From contig NC_034016.1 in NCBI RefSeq assembly GCF_000346465.2, positions 11,093,805-11,157,804 of the forward strand: a stretch of 64,000 nt of DNA, given 5' to 3'. Source of the DNA: Prunus persica (lineage: Eukaryota; Streptophyta; Magnoliopsida; Rosales; Rosaceae). This document shows positions 49,221-60,078 of the stretch, in pieces; the stretch's first letter is position 1; the number at the start of each line of letters is the position of its first letter. Both the position numbers and the translations under genes were made by a program. The notes under the pieces were generated by a model that was given only the letters and a program-made list of their open reading frames with translations, did no database searches and was not told the origin of the DNA.

Positions 49221-49732
49221 TAAGTGAATGCATCTCGGTGGTACAACCATACCGATGCTGCCATGCTTCTTCTCGGAGGAAGAGGACGATGGGGGTAATT
49301 TTTTATTTTTTATAATCTCCCAAAAATCAATAATATTTTTTTTTGGCTTAAAGAGCTTATCAATTTTGGATGTCGGGTCGGGATATATTCCTGAGGATGA
49401 TTATTATTATTATTTTTTAATGTGCTTAATTTTGTTGCTTAATTTTTTAATGTGCTTAATTTTGTTCATCATGAAGTGGGGTTCATTTTGATAAAAACAC
49501 TAAACACAAGGGTATATCCGTGTAATTATAGCATGTAAATTACTAGTTTTACAAACCCAAAGCTGAAAAGTGTTGACATGAAGTCAACTTTCCCGGCTTA
49601 TCTAAAGTCTAGGCTTCATGTGTTGAACAACCAAATTGAACTACCACTTATATTTCAGACCAACTCCAACAGTTCTGATCTCACTGTTGTCAGCCTTGTT
49701 TTAGCTGAATTGGTATTTTGTTGCTGCAAGAA

Positions 49733-52700
49733 ATGGAAGCAGCAAACATAGTTTTATCCCCTGCTTTGCAAGTGATCTTTGACAGACTGGCATCCCCAGT
49801 CCTACAAAAGGCTGCTGATTTCTTGGGTTTTGACGACAACTTCCGGGGTCTACAACATGCCGTGGAGAGGGCTCAAGCTACTCTTGAAGATGCAGAAGAT
49901 CAACAATTCACCAGCAGAGCTGTCAGACTTTGGTTGTCAAAGCTCAAGAATGCAGCTTATGATGCTGAGGACTACCTGCACTACTTGACTGCAAAAAGAA
50001 TGAGAAATGGGAGCGATTATGACGACATGATAGGGATACCACCAGTTAAGAATCATTTTCAACTTGGAGACCTTATGCATGCTACCCAAACTGGTGCAGT
50101 GCTCCGGGCTTTAGAAGCAACTATAAATGAGGGGCTCAGTGAGTTTAATTTTAAAGCGCCTAGTATGGAAGATGGTCAAACTACCATAAGAGAGACTAGT
50201 TCTTTTGTCATCGAGTCAGAGATATATGGAAGAGAAGATGACAAAGAGAAGTTGGTCAAACTGTTAATATTTTCTGAAGCTTGCCAGGAAGGATATGCAA
50301 CATGTATTTCAATATTTGGTATTGGAGGAATTGGTAAGACCACTCTTGCTCAATTGGGATATAATGATGAAAGGGTAATCCACCACTTTGATGTTAGGAT
50401 GTGGATTTTTGTCTCTGATGATTTCAATGTTAAGAAGATCATGAAAGCAATTATTGAGTCTGCAACTAAGGATGAATGCAAGTTGTCTGAGATTGACCTA
50501 CTTCAGTCTCGGATTTGGAATTTGTTGCACAATAAAAGATATCTCATTGTGTTAGATGATATTTGGACTGAAAACCAGGATGATTGGGACAAACTACGAC
50601 CTTTGTTCAGAGGGGGTGTTGATGGATGCAAAATCATTGTCACCACCCGCAATACAAAAACAGCAGTCATGACAGACTCCCCAAATTCCCCATTTTATTT
50701 GAAGGGTTTAGCAGAGGATGATTGCTGGGCCTTGTTCAAGCAACGGGCTTTTGGGCGAACTGAAGAAGAGAAGTATCCCTGGCTTTTGTCAATTGGAAAG
50801 CAAATAGTTAAAAAATGTGGAGGTGTGCCATTAGCAGTAAAAAGTTTGGGAAGTTTAATGCGCTTTAAAAGAGAGAAGCAGCAGTGGTTGTTTATGCAAA
50901 ATAGTGATCTCTGGAAACTAGATGCATGCCAAAATAAAGTTTTACCCGCCCTGATGTTGAGTTATATTCATCTCCCATCACATCTTAAACAGTGCTTTGC
51001 ATTCTGCTCAATCTTTCCGAGAAATTATGAATTCAAGAAGCAGAAGTTAATTTATCTATGGATGGCAGAAGGATTAATTCTACAAGGAGGAAGCAAGCGA
51101 CCAGAAGACATCGGTGAAGACTACTTTGCTGATTTGTTGTGGATGTCTTTCTTTCAAGAAGTAGAGTTATGTGAGGGTGTCAGTATAACTGGATACAAAA
51201 TGAATGATGTCATTCATGATCTTGCACGATATGTTGCAGGAAAGGAATATGTGATACTTGAACAGGGTGCCCCACCAAATGGACCAGCACAAATTCGTCA
51301 TTCCTCTGTGGTTTATACGTATGGAGAAATTACAATTCCAGAAGCTCTATATGAGGAAAAACATTTACGAACTCTCCTATTGATTGGAGAATCCGGCTCA
51401 TTAAGATCCATTGGAAAAATGTTTTCGACTTTTGTTTACTTGCGTTCGCTGGATCTGAGCAGCTGCACTGTTTACAATTTACCAGAATCGTTGGGTATTA
51501 TGATATGCTTGAGGTTTCTTGACGTCTCTTACACACCTATTCATCTGTTACCTGAAAGCACAAGCAAACTTTGTGCTCTGCAGACTTTAAACCTTTTTGG
51601 TTGTCATAATCTTAGGAGCTTGCCTTTCTTAGGAGGCATGACCGACCTAAGACATCTCAATATAACTGGATGCCAAAGTTTGGACGGGATGTGTTCTGGT
51701 ATTGTAAAGTTACACCAACTTCAGACATTGCCATTATTTGTTGTTAGCTGGGAGATCGTGCATGCCTTAAGTGCCAGTAAGATCAATTTGGATATGAGTC
51801 TCAGAGCTCTGCAACATTTAAATCTTTATGGAAAGTTAAATATTATACAGTTGGGGAGAGTTAGAAATGCATCCATAGCACATTATGCTGGATTGAACAC
51901 GAAGGAAAATCTTGAGTTGTTGGGATTATACTGGGGACTATACCAGGGATTTGAAGGTTTGGACGATTCATTCACGAAACTACATAAAGCCCAACATAAA
52001 TTAGACATCTCAGGATCAAACATAGGTCCAGAACAGCATGAATCTGATTGTAGAGTGGCCGAAGAAATTCTTGAAGGCCTGCAGCCACACAATAATCTGA
52101 AAATTCTAGTTATACATGGGTATCCAGGAATCAAATTTCCTCGTTGGGCACTACCTAATATAGTTTCATGTCATTTGGCCTATTGTAGAAACTGTGAACA
52201 TCTTCCTGCCCTTGGAAGTTTGCTGCTACTTAAGACTGTTTCTCTGCATCGAATGGATGCTGTGAGATGCATTGGTACAGAGTTCTATGGTGATGGGGCA
52301 GACATACGGTTTCCATCACTTGAAGAACTATCAATCAGTGATTTTGCGAACTTAGAGGAGTGGTCAAGTGCAAATGATGGAAATGCATTCCCTAGATTGA
52401 AGAAATTAACTGTCAAAAGTTGTCCCAAGTTAGCACATATAACCTTATGTCAGTCACTTCAACATTTGGAGCTGCGGGATTGTAATCCAACATCAATGTC
52501 CACAGCAAATTTAACTCTCCTTTCTGTGCTTGTTATAGAAAAAATTCCAGAGCTATCCTGTCTCCCAGAAGGGTTTTTAGCATCAGCTCATCTGTCTTCT
52601 CTAGAGATCTTGTGTTGCCCCAAGCTTCATTTACTTCCTTCAGAGATGGGAAACCTTACTTCTCTGAAATCATTAACCATTCGTTGTTGTGAACAGCTGT

Positions 52701-53350
52701 CCTCTCTTCCACAGACTTTGCAAAACCTCAAATCTCTGCACTCACTAGAGATTAGTGGTTGTCACAGTATTATGTCCATGCCAGATGGTGGAATTGGAAG
52801 TTTGTGTTCCCTTCGGACTTTGTTCATTGAGAGCTGCAGTAATCTGATTTCTCTGTCATCAAGTTTGGAGCATCTCACATGCCTTGAACACTTGAGCATT
52901 ATGAATTGTCCATATCTTGGTTCTTTCCCAGAGGGTGTACAACACCTCTCCTCTCTTCGGAGTTTGACTATCTTGAGCTGTCCTTGGTTTGATGCTCTGC
53001 CAAATGGGTTACAAAATGTCCCGACACTGCACTGCTTGGAAACTATTAGCTGCCCTAATCTAACAGCTTTGCCAGAATGGTTTGGGAATCTTGCTTCGCT
53101 TCGATCTTTGACCATATCTGATTGTCCTAAATTAAAAGTATTGCCACCAGGTCAAAAGTTTCTCAAAAAACTCCAACACCTCTCTATTCAAGAATGTCCG
53201 GAGCTCGAGCAAAGATGTAGACCAGGAAATGGTGAGGATTGGATGAAAATAGCACATGTCCCACATAAGTATATTGGATCACCTCAGGTCAGCCAGTCCG
53301 GTGAAGCAAGCACATCGGGCAGCTCTTCTGTTCAAACAGCTTATCAATAA
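49733..53350 (+). CDS. CC-NB-ARC-LRR disease resistance protein (RGA-like), NLR2
   Basis: Tandem paralogue of NLR1: single exon, 1205 residues. The start is M at 49733 (MEAANIVLSPALQ), which aligns with NLR1's start; the frame extends upstream without another ATG. Layout: Rx-type coiled coil 1-130 (YDAEDYLHYL), P-loop GIGGIGKTT near 196-204, kinase-2 YLIVLDDIW, CKIIVTTRN, GGVPLAVKSLG, a complete HLPSHLKQCFAFCS segment, and about 20 LRRs from about 530 to 1170, then a Ser/Gly-rich tail. The MHD motif is M490-N-D, so the His is Asn, as in NLR1. Part of the LRR (52271-52486) is much closer to NLR1 than its surroundings. AATAAA is at 53568. It appears intact. Confidence 0.94.
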   Translation: MEAANIVLSPALQVIFDRLASPVLQKAADFLGFDDNFRGLQHAVERAQATLEDAEDQQFTSRAVRLWLSKLKNAAYDAEDYLHYLTAKRMRNGSDYDDMIGIPPVKNHFQLGDLMHATQTGAVLRALEATINEGLSEFNFKAPSMEDGQTTIRETSSFVIESEIYGREDDKEKLVKLLIFSEACQEGYATCISIFGIGGIGKTTLAQLGYNDERVIHHFDVRMWIFVSDDFNVKKIMKAIIESATKDECKLSEIDLLQSRIWNLLHNKRYLIVLDDIWTENQDDWDKLRPLFRGGVDGCKIIVTTRNTKTAVMTDSPNSPFYLKGLAEDDCWALFKQRAFGRTEEEKYPWLLSIGKQIVKKCGGVPLAVKSLGSLMRFKREKQQWLFMQNSDLWKLDACQNKVLPALMLSYIHLPSHLKQCFAFCSIFPRNYEFKKQKLIYLWMAEGLILQGGSKRPEDIGEDYFADLLWMSFFQEVELCEGVSITGYKMNDVIHDLARYVAGKEYVILEQGAPPNGPAQIRHSSVVYTYGEITIPEALYEEKHLRTLLLIGESGSLRSIGKMFSTFVYLRSLDLSSCTVYNLPESLGIMICLRFLDVSYTPIHLLPESTSKLCALQTLNLFGCHNLRSLPFLGGMTDLRHLNITGCQSLDGMCSGIVKLHQLQTLPLFVVSWEIVHALSASKINLDMSLRALQHLNLYGKLNIIQLGRVRNASIAHYAGLNTKENLELLGLYWGLYQGFEGLDDSFTKLHKAQHKLDISGSNIGPEQHESDCRVAEEILEGLQPHNNLKILVIHGYPGIKFPRWALPNIVSCHLAYCRNCEHLPALGSLLLLKTVSLHRMDAVRCIGTEFYGDGADIRFPSLEELSISDFANLEEWSSANDGNAFPRLKKLTVKSCPKLAHITLCQSLQHLELRDCNPTSMSTANLTLLSVLVIEKIPELSCLPEGFLASAHLSSLEILCCPKLHLLPSEMGNLTSLKSLTIRCCEQLSSLPQTLQNLKSLHSLEISGCHSIMSMPDGGIGSLCSLRTLFIESCSNLISLSSSLEHLTCLEHLSIMNCPYLGSFPEGVQHLSSLRSLTILSCPWFDALPNGLQNVPTLHCLETISCPNLTALPEWFGNLASLRSLTISDCPKLKVLPPGQKFLKKLQHLSIQECPELEQRCRPGNGEDWMKIAHVPHKYIGSPQVSQSGEASTSGSSSVQTAYQ

Positions 53351-54050
53351 GCAACTTCTGTTTCATTGTCATCAACAAGCTATTATCATTATGGTAACTC
53401 CTTTCTCCCGGTGTTTGTGGTGTGCCTTTTTTTTCCTTTCCTTCATATTGTTTGTTTAGATGGATAGAGTGAGCACAAAATTTTAATATTCCTTTAGTTG
53501 TAGAATTTCATATGTTTGCATACAAAGCTGCTTTGAGAATCCTCTGATTTTCTGTTGATATCATGTTAATAAAATCTCTGTAGAGGACACTTTTTCTGAA
53601 AGTTATTAGCGCATGCTTTTGTTTTGATGGGAGGAGGTGAACAAAGTATAGGTTTCTGAGTTACGAAACGAGATGAGAACAGGTAGTTATATGGACCTTT
53701 CAATATTAGTTAAGAACGCATCAAAGCAGCCATATACAATTAGTTTAAAAGCAAGGTTATATGTCATTTTATTTTACTGTCCATATATGAACACATTGCC
53801 CAGGTTTTAAGTCTTAAGAACACTAAATAATTTGTTTCCAAAATAGACTAAAGGGTAAAGCATAAAACCCAGATGAAGAACTGAAATTTAGATTAGAAAA
53901 TTTTCGGTGGAAAGAAAAAAAAAAAAAAAAAAAACCTGGGTTCTCAAAGAGAAAATCTTCTCCTCGGCCTCTCTTCTTTAATAAATTGGCAGACTTGGAT
54001 ACAAAACTTTTTTGATTTGTTTACTTGTACAGTCACTGCAATATATCTTT
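53351..54050. other. NLR2 3' flank
   Basis: It contains the NLR2 3' UTR with AATAAA at 53568, then AT-rich DNA and a run of about 20 A at 53917-53935. No gene was recognised. Confidence 0.55.
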
Positions 54051-54185
54051 GCAACTTTTCCAGAATGGCTTGAGGAACAAATCCTGCTTGTCCTAATTTA
54101 GATATATTGCCACCAGGATTGAAGCTTCTCATTGAACTCCAGTACCTCCCTGTTCAAGAATGTCCCAGCTTGAGTGATGCAAGTG
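54051..54185 (+). pseudogene. Relic of an NLR 3' end
   Basis: About 135 bp resemble the last LRR of NLR1 and NLR2: a 'CCAGAATGGYTTG' start, 'TGTCCTAATTTA', 'TTGCCACCAGG' and 'TTCAAGAATGTCC' occur in the same order and spacing, but part of a repeat is missing and stops interrupt the frame. It shows that the cluster once held, or received, another copy. Confidence 0.8.
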
Positions 54186-54979
54186 CAAAATTATTAAGAA
54201 GCAGGTAGTTGAAAGGATACACTCAAGCCATGTGTTCGGTGTTGGAAAAGCCAAGCAATCTTTTATGTTTCGTTTATTTTATTCGTAATTAAGCAGTTGT
54301 TCGTTGTATTCTATATTTTTAAGAAAAATTTCTAATAGTTAGATTTTCTAGGGTTTTTATGTTTATTATTTTAGAGAGTTTAGTCGTCATTTTTATCATA
54401 TTATCCAAAAAATTCAAGACCTTTCCCTGGTTTTTTGGTGGATTCCCTACATCCTTAATTCATCAAAGATTATGGCTCAAATTACCTAAATTTTTGCAAG
54501 AATGATAACTCTCATTTTTAGTTTTCACTTTTTTGTTACAAAGTTTCAGTATACAAAATTGAACTTAAAATTGTTTTCAATTCTTAGTTTTCACTAGCAA
54601 AGGTGCCCACACGATGCTGCGGGTTTTAACACTGTGAAATGTGAGATGGTACTATTTATATAAACATGGAGATCTAAACAGTGGCATCATGCTTTGTTTA
54701 GCAAGTTACAAAAATACACTAATAACATGTTTTATATGCTGCTTGTCATGTCAAAATATTGACCATATTTTAATAAACCAAGCAGCAATCAAAACACCAA
54801 ACTATCAGCAGTTTTGAGCTACTCATTGTTCAAAAGAGTTTGGACCGGTCTTTATATACATGCTACTGGGTGGTGGAAGGGGATTATTATGCTTTGATGT
54901 CTATTGGAAAGGGATCCATCTCTTGTTGGCTCTGCTATAAAGGTGGCTTCTGTTCTTTCTTGTTCTTTGTAGGGGTTTC
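54186..54979. other. Gene-free stretch
   Basis: AT-rich DNA with no recognised gene or repeat. An 88-codon open frame at 54840-55106 runs into the tandem repeat and has no protein-like features. Confidence 0.5.
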
Positions 54980-55513
54980 AAATCTGTTGGTACAAATTTG
55001 GAAAATGGCAGGTGTTAGTGTAGATAAATGGGAAAATTTGAGTGAGGGCAATAACTATTATCACGGAATTATGTTCAAAAATCCAACAGGACAAACAGCA
55101 ACTTAAATACATCAAGCATTCTATTAATCCAATGGACAAAAGTATAACCTCATTCTATTTAATCAATTGGTAACAAACTTAGACCAATTGTGAAAATTTA
55201 TTAAATAGGTATAAGAAAATTAGGCCAAAGCACCCGAGCTTTAATAGAATCAAATCAAGGGGTGTTGATTCTATTGCTACAACTTTGGAAAATGGTAGGT
55301 GTTAGTGTAGACAAATTGGAAAATTTGGGCAAAGACAATGACTATTATTACAGAATTATGGCCACAAAATCAATTGCACAAACCACAATTTAAATATGCC
55401 AAGCATTCTCGAAATCTGGTGAACAAAGTATAATCTCCGTCATTGCCACAAATTATTAAATACCTATAACATAATGAAACCAAAAGACCCAAAATTTAAT
55501 AGAATCAAACCAA
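54980..55513. repeat. Diverged tandem duplication, ~270-bp unit
   Basis: Units at about 54975-55255 and 55262-55513 share 'TTTGGAAAATGG', 'AGGTGTTAGTGTAGA', 'AACTATTAT' and 'CAAGCATTCT' in the same order, and both end in 'TTTAATAGAATCAAA'. Indels and many substitutions separate them, so the event is old. No coding sense is visible. Confidence 0.75.
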
Positions 55514-55917
55514 ATACTCATAAGAGAATCAAAGAATGAGCAGGCTTGTTGTACAGAAGCAGAGATAATCTATAGGCATCTATAGTCAAAATTGATACAT
55601 GTATTGCCATTTATAGGCTAAGTTAATCTAATGGTGAAGTAAGCTGTAAAAGCATAAATAACCTATAAACACTTATAGGTTATATAAGCATAATAAAGGC
55701 AGAAATAACAGGCTATAGTTTTGTTCATTACATCTAAAACATCTGATAAGGCCATTAAATTAGTATTAGGCCATCAAATGTTTTCTCTCTCTTTCATTTG
55801 TAAACTCTAATGGGTTTGACAAAAATGTAAGTTTTTTCACTAACGCCTTTAACTATGTAAACAACTACATTTAAAAAGTAGGCAAATAGATAATAAACAA
55901 ACAGGAATTCTCATGTT

Positions 55918-58111
55918 TCACCAAAAACAAACAGTTTCACCTCTGAGCAACAATAAATTGCAGAAATTGTAAATTGAAATAAAGTTATGTTCCTGTATTC
56001 AATGAAAGAGAGCAAACTTACATTTGAATCTGCAGTGAAGTTGAAATACTGGAATAAGATTTTCCAAGACCAAGAAAACAATTCCAACAATAATACCCAA
56101 TAACTCAGGCCTGCAAAACACAAATGGAACATTAACTATAAAAGATAAGTTGGGGGGTATGAAACATCAGACTAATATAATAGACTATTTTGGAAAAGCA
56201 AAAAGGGGATCTTCTCCGATGCACACTTCATAATATTTTGATTTTGTATTTTCTAGAACAAACCTTCTGAAATAGAAATCCAGATTTCTCACTAAAATTA
56301 ATTTCTAGGGAATACAAAAGGAAAAACCAAAGTCAAAACTATAGATGATAATCACTGTGCCTTAATTGTCTAAATCATTGATGCTGCAAATCATCAAACT
56401 TTTCATAAACAGCAGTCTAAACCTTGAAAGTAAAAGAAATAGATCTCGCTGGACCTGAGAAGTAATGAAGAATTCTAAAATTAATTTTAAATTCCAATGG
56501 TAAATATATTGGCTCCTCAATCAATTTCATGGCTAGAATGACAGTTATCCACATCAAGTAAAAAGTTCCCTGTAAAAGTTAAAAAAAAGCATGAACTCCT
56601 GACCTGTACAGGGATTTTATTCAACCGTTTGGGCTCCAAAGCAGCATCCTCAAGAAGATACTGAAATAAAATGTGGGGAAAATCAACACAAAAATGTAAT
56701 GAATATTTCGTAAAGTTCTTCAACAAAAGCATATAAATGTCATCTTTATGAGGGCTCATACACGAAAGAGGGATTGAAATCGCCTTGTATTTGATTGAGT
56801 ATCAATCCTGAAAATATGCAGAGAGTACCATTAATAAGTTTGTTAAGCCAAATGGAGAATAAATATATATTGTGTGCAAGCACAAATTAAACCTAGTAAC
56901 TTTTTTTTGGTTACAAATAAACCTAGTAACTTTGAAAAGGACGAAAATCCAAATATGCTATTTATCATTTTATATATATGGATAGGAGCAGCCAGAAGAC
57001 GAATGCTATTTGAAAAACAACAATATAATATTTGACATATAATCATATTCTCTGTTTCATCAGTTATTCAAATCTTCCCTCTCAGAAAGCCAATTTCAAA
57101 CAGAGTAAACAAAGTCCAAAAAGTCAGTTCCCTTGAGAATACCTTTACCAGTCAAAATTTCAAAATCTAACAACAATAGGAACCCAATCACAGCTGCCTT
57201 CCCATTTATCAAAACAGAACAACACACACATATATACAAAGGTACAAACTTGGACTCAAATAACACACAAAAATGCATATTTCACTCACACAACTGAACC
57301 CAATTCCCTCCACTTCCATTTATAACCCTCAAATTCACTAAATGCAGAAAATTTAACAACTAAAGGAAATGACGTGCTTTTTCCTATTCCACATACGGTA
57401 ATACAACAAATTTTACAGCTTGCTATACAATTGCAATACTATATCAAGAGAATGTGGTTCCACCCTTTTATAATCAAGGGCTGTATATGCTATAGGAAAG
57501 CTAGTCTGTCTGAGCTGTATGTGAAAATGACATAACAAGATTCTCAGTAATTGACAGTAACCAAGAACCTTATGCATCTTCAAGGTCAAAGAGAGACTCC
57601 AAAAAGGGGACGCTACAAACAGGGAAAAAAAAAAAAAATTCAGCCACAGAAAATCTATAACATCTATTAGAATTATAATTCTGATCTGGAGTCATAAAAA
57701 ATTAAAAATTAAAAAAAGGGGGAATCTATAACCACACGCAAACAGAAAATCAGCCAGACAGACATCAATTACCAGATTGATGAGCAGACTGGGGGTTCTC
57801 AGATTGATACTCCAGTTCTTTTTCCTTAGATCTTCCTCCCTGTAACAACAAACCAAACTCAATTTCTGATTTACTTCTCAATTTCTACATGAAAAATGAA
57901 TAAACCAACCTAGAAAACCAAAAGAACGTTAAAACCAACCTTTTTTTACGAAACCTAGAAATCCCTTTGAGCTAAACCCTGCGATGAGAAGAAGGATGAA
58001 GTGCAGCTGGAAAGATGGCTGAACCCACGAAGAGCAGATGAGATGAGATGAATTCGCAATGGGGGAGATATCTGAGAATAAGCTATGCAGGCTTACCTTG
58101 AAAGTACCCAT
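55918..58111 (-). CDS. Unresolved small multi-exon gene (candidate)
   Basis: Exon-like segments lie on the minus strand. 58111-58097 reads MGTFK then a donor GTAAGC. 57841-57775 has acceptor GTTACAG and reads GGRSKEKELEYQSENPQ. 57633 has a strong acceptor (long T tract, TTTGTAG). 56802-56757 reads DTQSNTRRFQSLFR; 56658-56602 reads YLLEDAALEPKRLNKIPVQ. 56107-56022 reads as a hydrophobic segment, LLGIIVGIVFLVLEN, probably a membrane helix. Exon phases do not all agree, so no full protein is given. It could be a small membrane protein, an alternatively spliced locus or a non-coding transcript. I do not recognise the family. Confidence 0.35.
57093..57190 (-). pseudogene. One-helix LHC/HLIP-like segment
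   Basis: An open stretch of about 33 codons ends in a TGA. It contains INGKAAVIGFLLLLDFEILT followed by GKGIL. That fits the first helix of chlorophyll a/b-binding and high-light-induced proteins (N-G-R-x-A-M-x-G-F, then TGKG). No transit peptide or convincing upstream exon was found. It lies between exon-like pieces of the unresolved minus-strand gene. It may be a terminal exon of that locus or a stray fragment. Confidence 0.4.
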
Positions 58112-59031
58112 GTCTGAGAATTAGAGAAGACGACTATGATCTCTGAGGCCTCTCGCTCTCGCACTTCTCTTCGGTGAACGCGGCACGCGGGTTTGAGAGG
58201 TAAAGCACTTTGGTTTCTCCAAAGAGAAGCGAACAGGGAAAAAGGGGTATGTCGTTGGTCATCATGGCAAAAATGTCATTGTACTGTTCATTAGTGAACA
58301 TAACTAAGAGAGCAACCAGTCAAGCAGGGGCACAAACGTCACTTAACTATTCCTAAGCTACAGTCTATGAACAGTCTAGGAACAGTGACTACGGATAAGT
58401 TTTTGGTATATATATAATATAATTTTGACATAGTATTTGTGACGAGACTTCGAGTTTTTGCTTTTTCTGATGAGTGTTTTTAAAATAAGCGCTTTTATTT
58501 GGGTTTACCAAACACCCAACTCATGCCAAATTTTTATTTAAGCTGTTTTTTTAAAAAATTAAGCGCTGCCAAACACCACCTTAAATTAGAAAAAATTTCT
58601 ATTCTGTATTACCACACAATTGCATATAGTCCTCCTATTTTACATTGTTAAAGCCTTTTTAGGCCCAAAATTGTGTTTATCATAATGTGAAGGTAGCAAA
58701 TCCTGAAACTATTCCTTTAATCCTCTAGCAATTTCTTATTAATTATTTTATTGTTAAACGTGGCTTCTTATATAGAAACGAAAGGATTTTCCTTTTGTCT
58801 CTTGACTTTTGAAAATGACACTATTTTTAGTACAGTTTTCTTCTGATAATTGGAGTAGGCATATAGCAAAGGATAAATTATCAAAATTGAAGGTGAGTAT
58901 ACGTGTTCCCAAATTATGCTAAAATTTGATTAGTACAAATTTAAAAGTATATGTTTAAGTTTGGTCTCCTCTCATGTTATTTATGTATAGATTGACAATG
59001 AAAAAGTGAAAGATCAATTAGAGAGGAACTA
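58112..59031. other. Gene-free stretch upstream of the minus-strand locus
   Basis: The first 100-200 bp are less AT-rich and likely hold the leader and promoter of the minus-strand candidate gene. The rest is AT-rich with no gene recognised. Confidence 0.5.
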
Positions 59032-59670
59032 GTGGCACAAGTGGTCTTGATCGTTGCATATCTTCCTCCTATGTGCATATTATGTAGGCTTAAATGTCAA
59101 AATAGTCCCTGTGTTTTAACCATTTGGCCAATTCAGTCCCTGTGCTGCTATACTATTTTTTATATAATAAAAACGCGGTAGTATAGTCGGGCGGTGATAC
59201 CCTTTAATTATATTATATTTAAAACGAGTATAGCCAAGCGGCTATATTATTTATTAAATAAAATTATTTAAAAAGGACCATTCTATTTGCATTAGTTTAT
59301 ACTTTATAGATACTAGCCTCTCTGCACGCACTTCCGCGCGTGTGAGATGCTTTTTTTTAATCACGCGCGCTACGCGCGACTTATAAAGTTTCATAAATAT
59401 TTTTTCGCAATTGTGTTTATATAGATGTCCGTTTCAGCAGTTTCATATTTTAATTGAGCGCGTGTGATAAATCGTCGTCTAAAAGTTTTCTTTTTGCCGG
59501 GTGTTTCGCCCGACCATCGTACCGCGTTTTTAGTATATTCAAAATTGTATTTGCAGCACAGGGACTTGAATTGGCCAGATGTCTAGAACGATAGGACCGT
59601 TTTGAGATATCTGCCTACATAACATGTTCATAGACGGACGAGATGCAACGATCAAGACCGCTTGTGCGAC
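59032..59670. repeat. Outer inverted repeat (arms 59032-59196 and 59505-59670)
   Basis: The left arm starts 'GTGGCACAAGTGGTCTTGAT'. It contains 'TGGCCAATTCAGTCCCTGTG' and ends in 'AAAACGCGGTA...TCGGGCGG'. The right arm is its reverse complement with moderate divergence ('CGCCCGACCATCGTACCGCG' to 'CAAGACCGCTTGTGCGAC'). The 300 bp between them include the left arm of a second inverted repeat. This is a foldback/MITE-like structure; the order suggests one element inserted into another. Confidence 0.75.
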
Positions 59671-60078
59671 AAGTTTCTAAATGCAATATGCGATAAANNN
59701 NNNNNNNNNNNNNNNNNNNNNNNNNNNNNNNNNNNNNNNNNNNNNNNNNNNNNNNNNNNNNNNNNNNNNNNNNNNNNNNNNNNNNNNNNNNNNNNNNTTT
59801 TTCTAGAGGTCCATCGTAGCAGTTTCTTTTCTTTTCTTTTTTTCTTTTATAGCGTGTAAATTGCTAAGATGGACGTCTAGAAAGATATGGGCGATAAAGG
59901 AAAACTTTTAAAACGACGATTTATCACACGCGCTCGATTAAAATATGAAACTGTTGAAATTGACATCTATATAAATACAATTGCAAAAAAATATTTATGA
60001 AACATTACAAGTCGCGTGTAGCGCGCATGATTAAAAAAAAGCCTCTCAAACGTGCAGAAGCGCGTACAGGGAGGCTAG
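59313..60078. repeat. Inverted repeat with CTAG hairpin ends, spanning the gap
   Basis: Arms 59313-59490 and 59898-60078 are reverse complements over about 180 bp. They share GCGCGCTACGCGCGACTTAT (or its complement), 'ATTTTTTCGCAATTGTGTTT' and 'CGTGTGATAAATCGTCGT'. Each outer end is the GC-rich hairpin with CTAG that also occurs at 175-212 and 1235-1271. The 100-N gap lies between the arms, so the true centre is unknown. Confidence 0.8.
59698..59797. other. Assembly gap (100 N)
   Basis: Exactly 100 unknown bases, a conventional size for gaps of unknown length. It sits in the loop of a long inverted repeat, a structure that often breaks assembly. Confidence 0.98.

Larger units (their letters stand above)
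48626..49569. mobile_element. About 940-bp insertion in the NLR2 upstream region
   Basis: NLR1's promoter runs from 'GTCAAGTTCTGTG' (about 43010) straight to 'TGTTGACATGAAG' (43018). In NLR2 the same two blocks (about 48612-48625 and 49570) are about 940 bp apart. The extra DNA holds an exon-like open segment (48714-48851), an imperfect 54-bp palindrome (48867-48923) and a 25-bp-type tandem repeat (49080-49220). The ends show no clear TIR, so the class is unknown. Loss from the NLR1 side is an alternative. Confidence 0.55.
46765..49732. other. Intergenic region between NLR1 and NLR2
   Basis: After the NLR1 3' UTR, AT-rich DNA leads to segments duplicated from beside KEA3 (48225-48350, 48490-48625). 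An insertion of about 940 bp follows (48626-49569), and then the NLR2 proximal promoter, which matches that of NLR1. No complete gene was recognised. Confidence 0.6.

Noticed and set aside
49718..49732. Upstream extension of the NLR2 frame
   Set aside because: It has no ATG, and NLR1 starts at the position equivalent to 49733.
54840..55106. 88-codon plus-strand open frame
   Set aside because: It runs into one unit of the tandem repeat, is not kept open in the second unit, and resembles no known protein.
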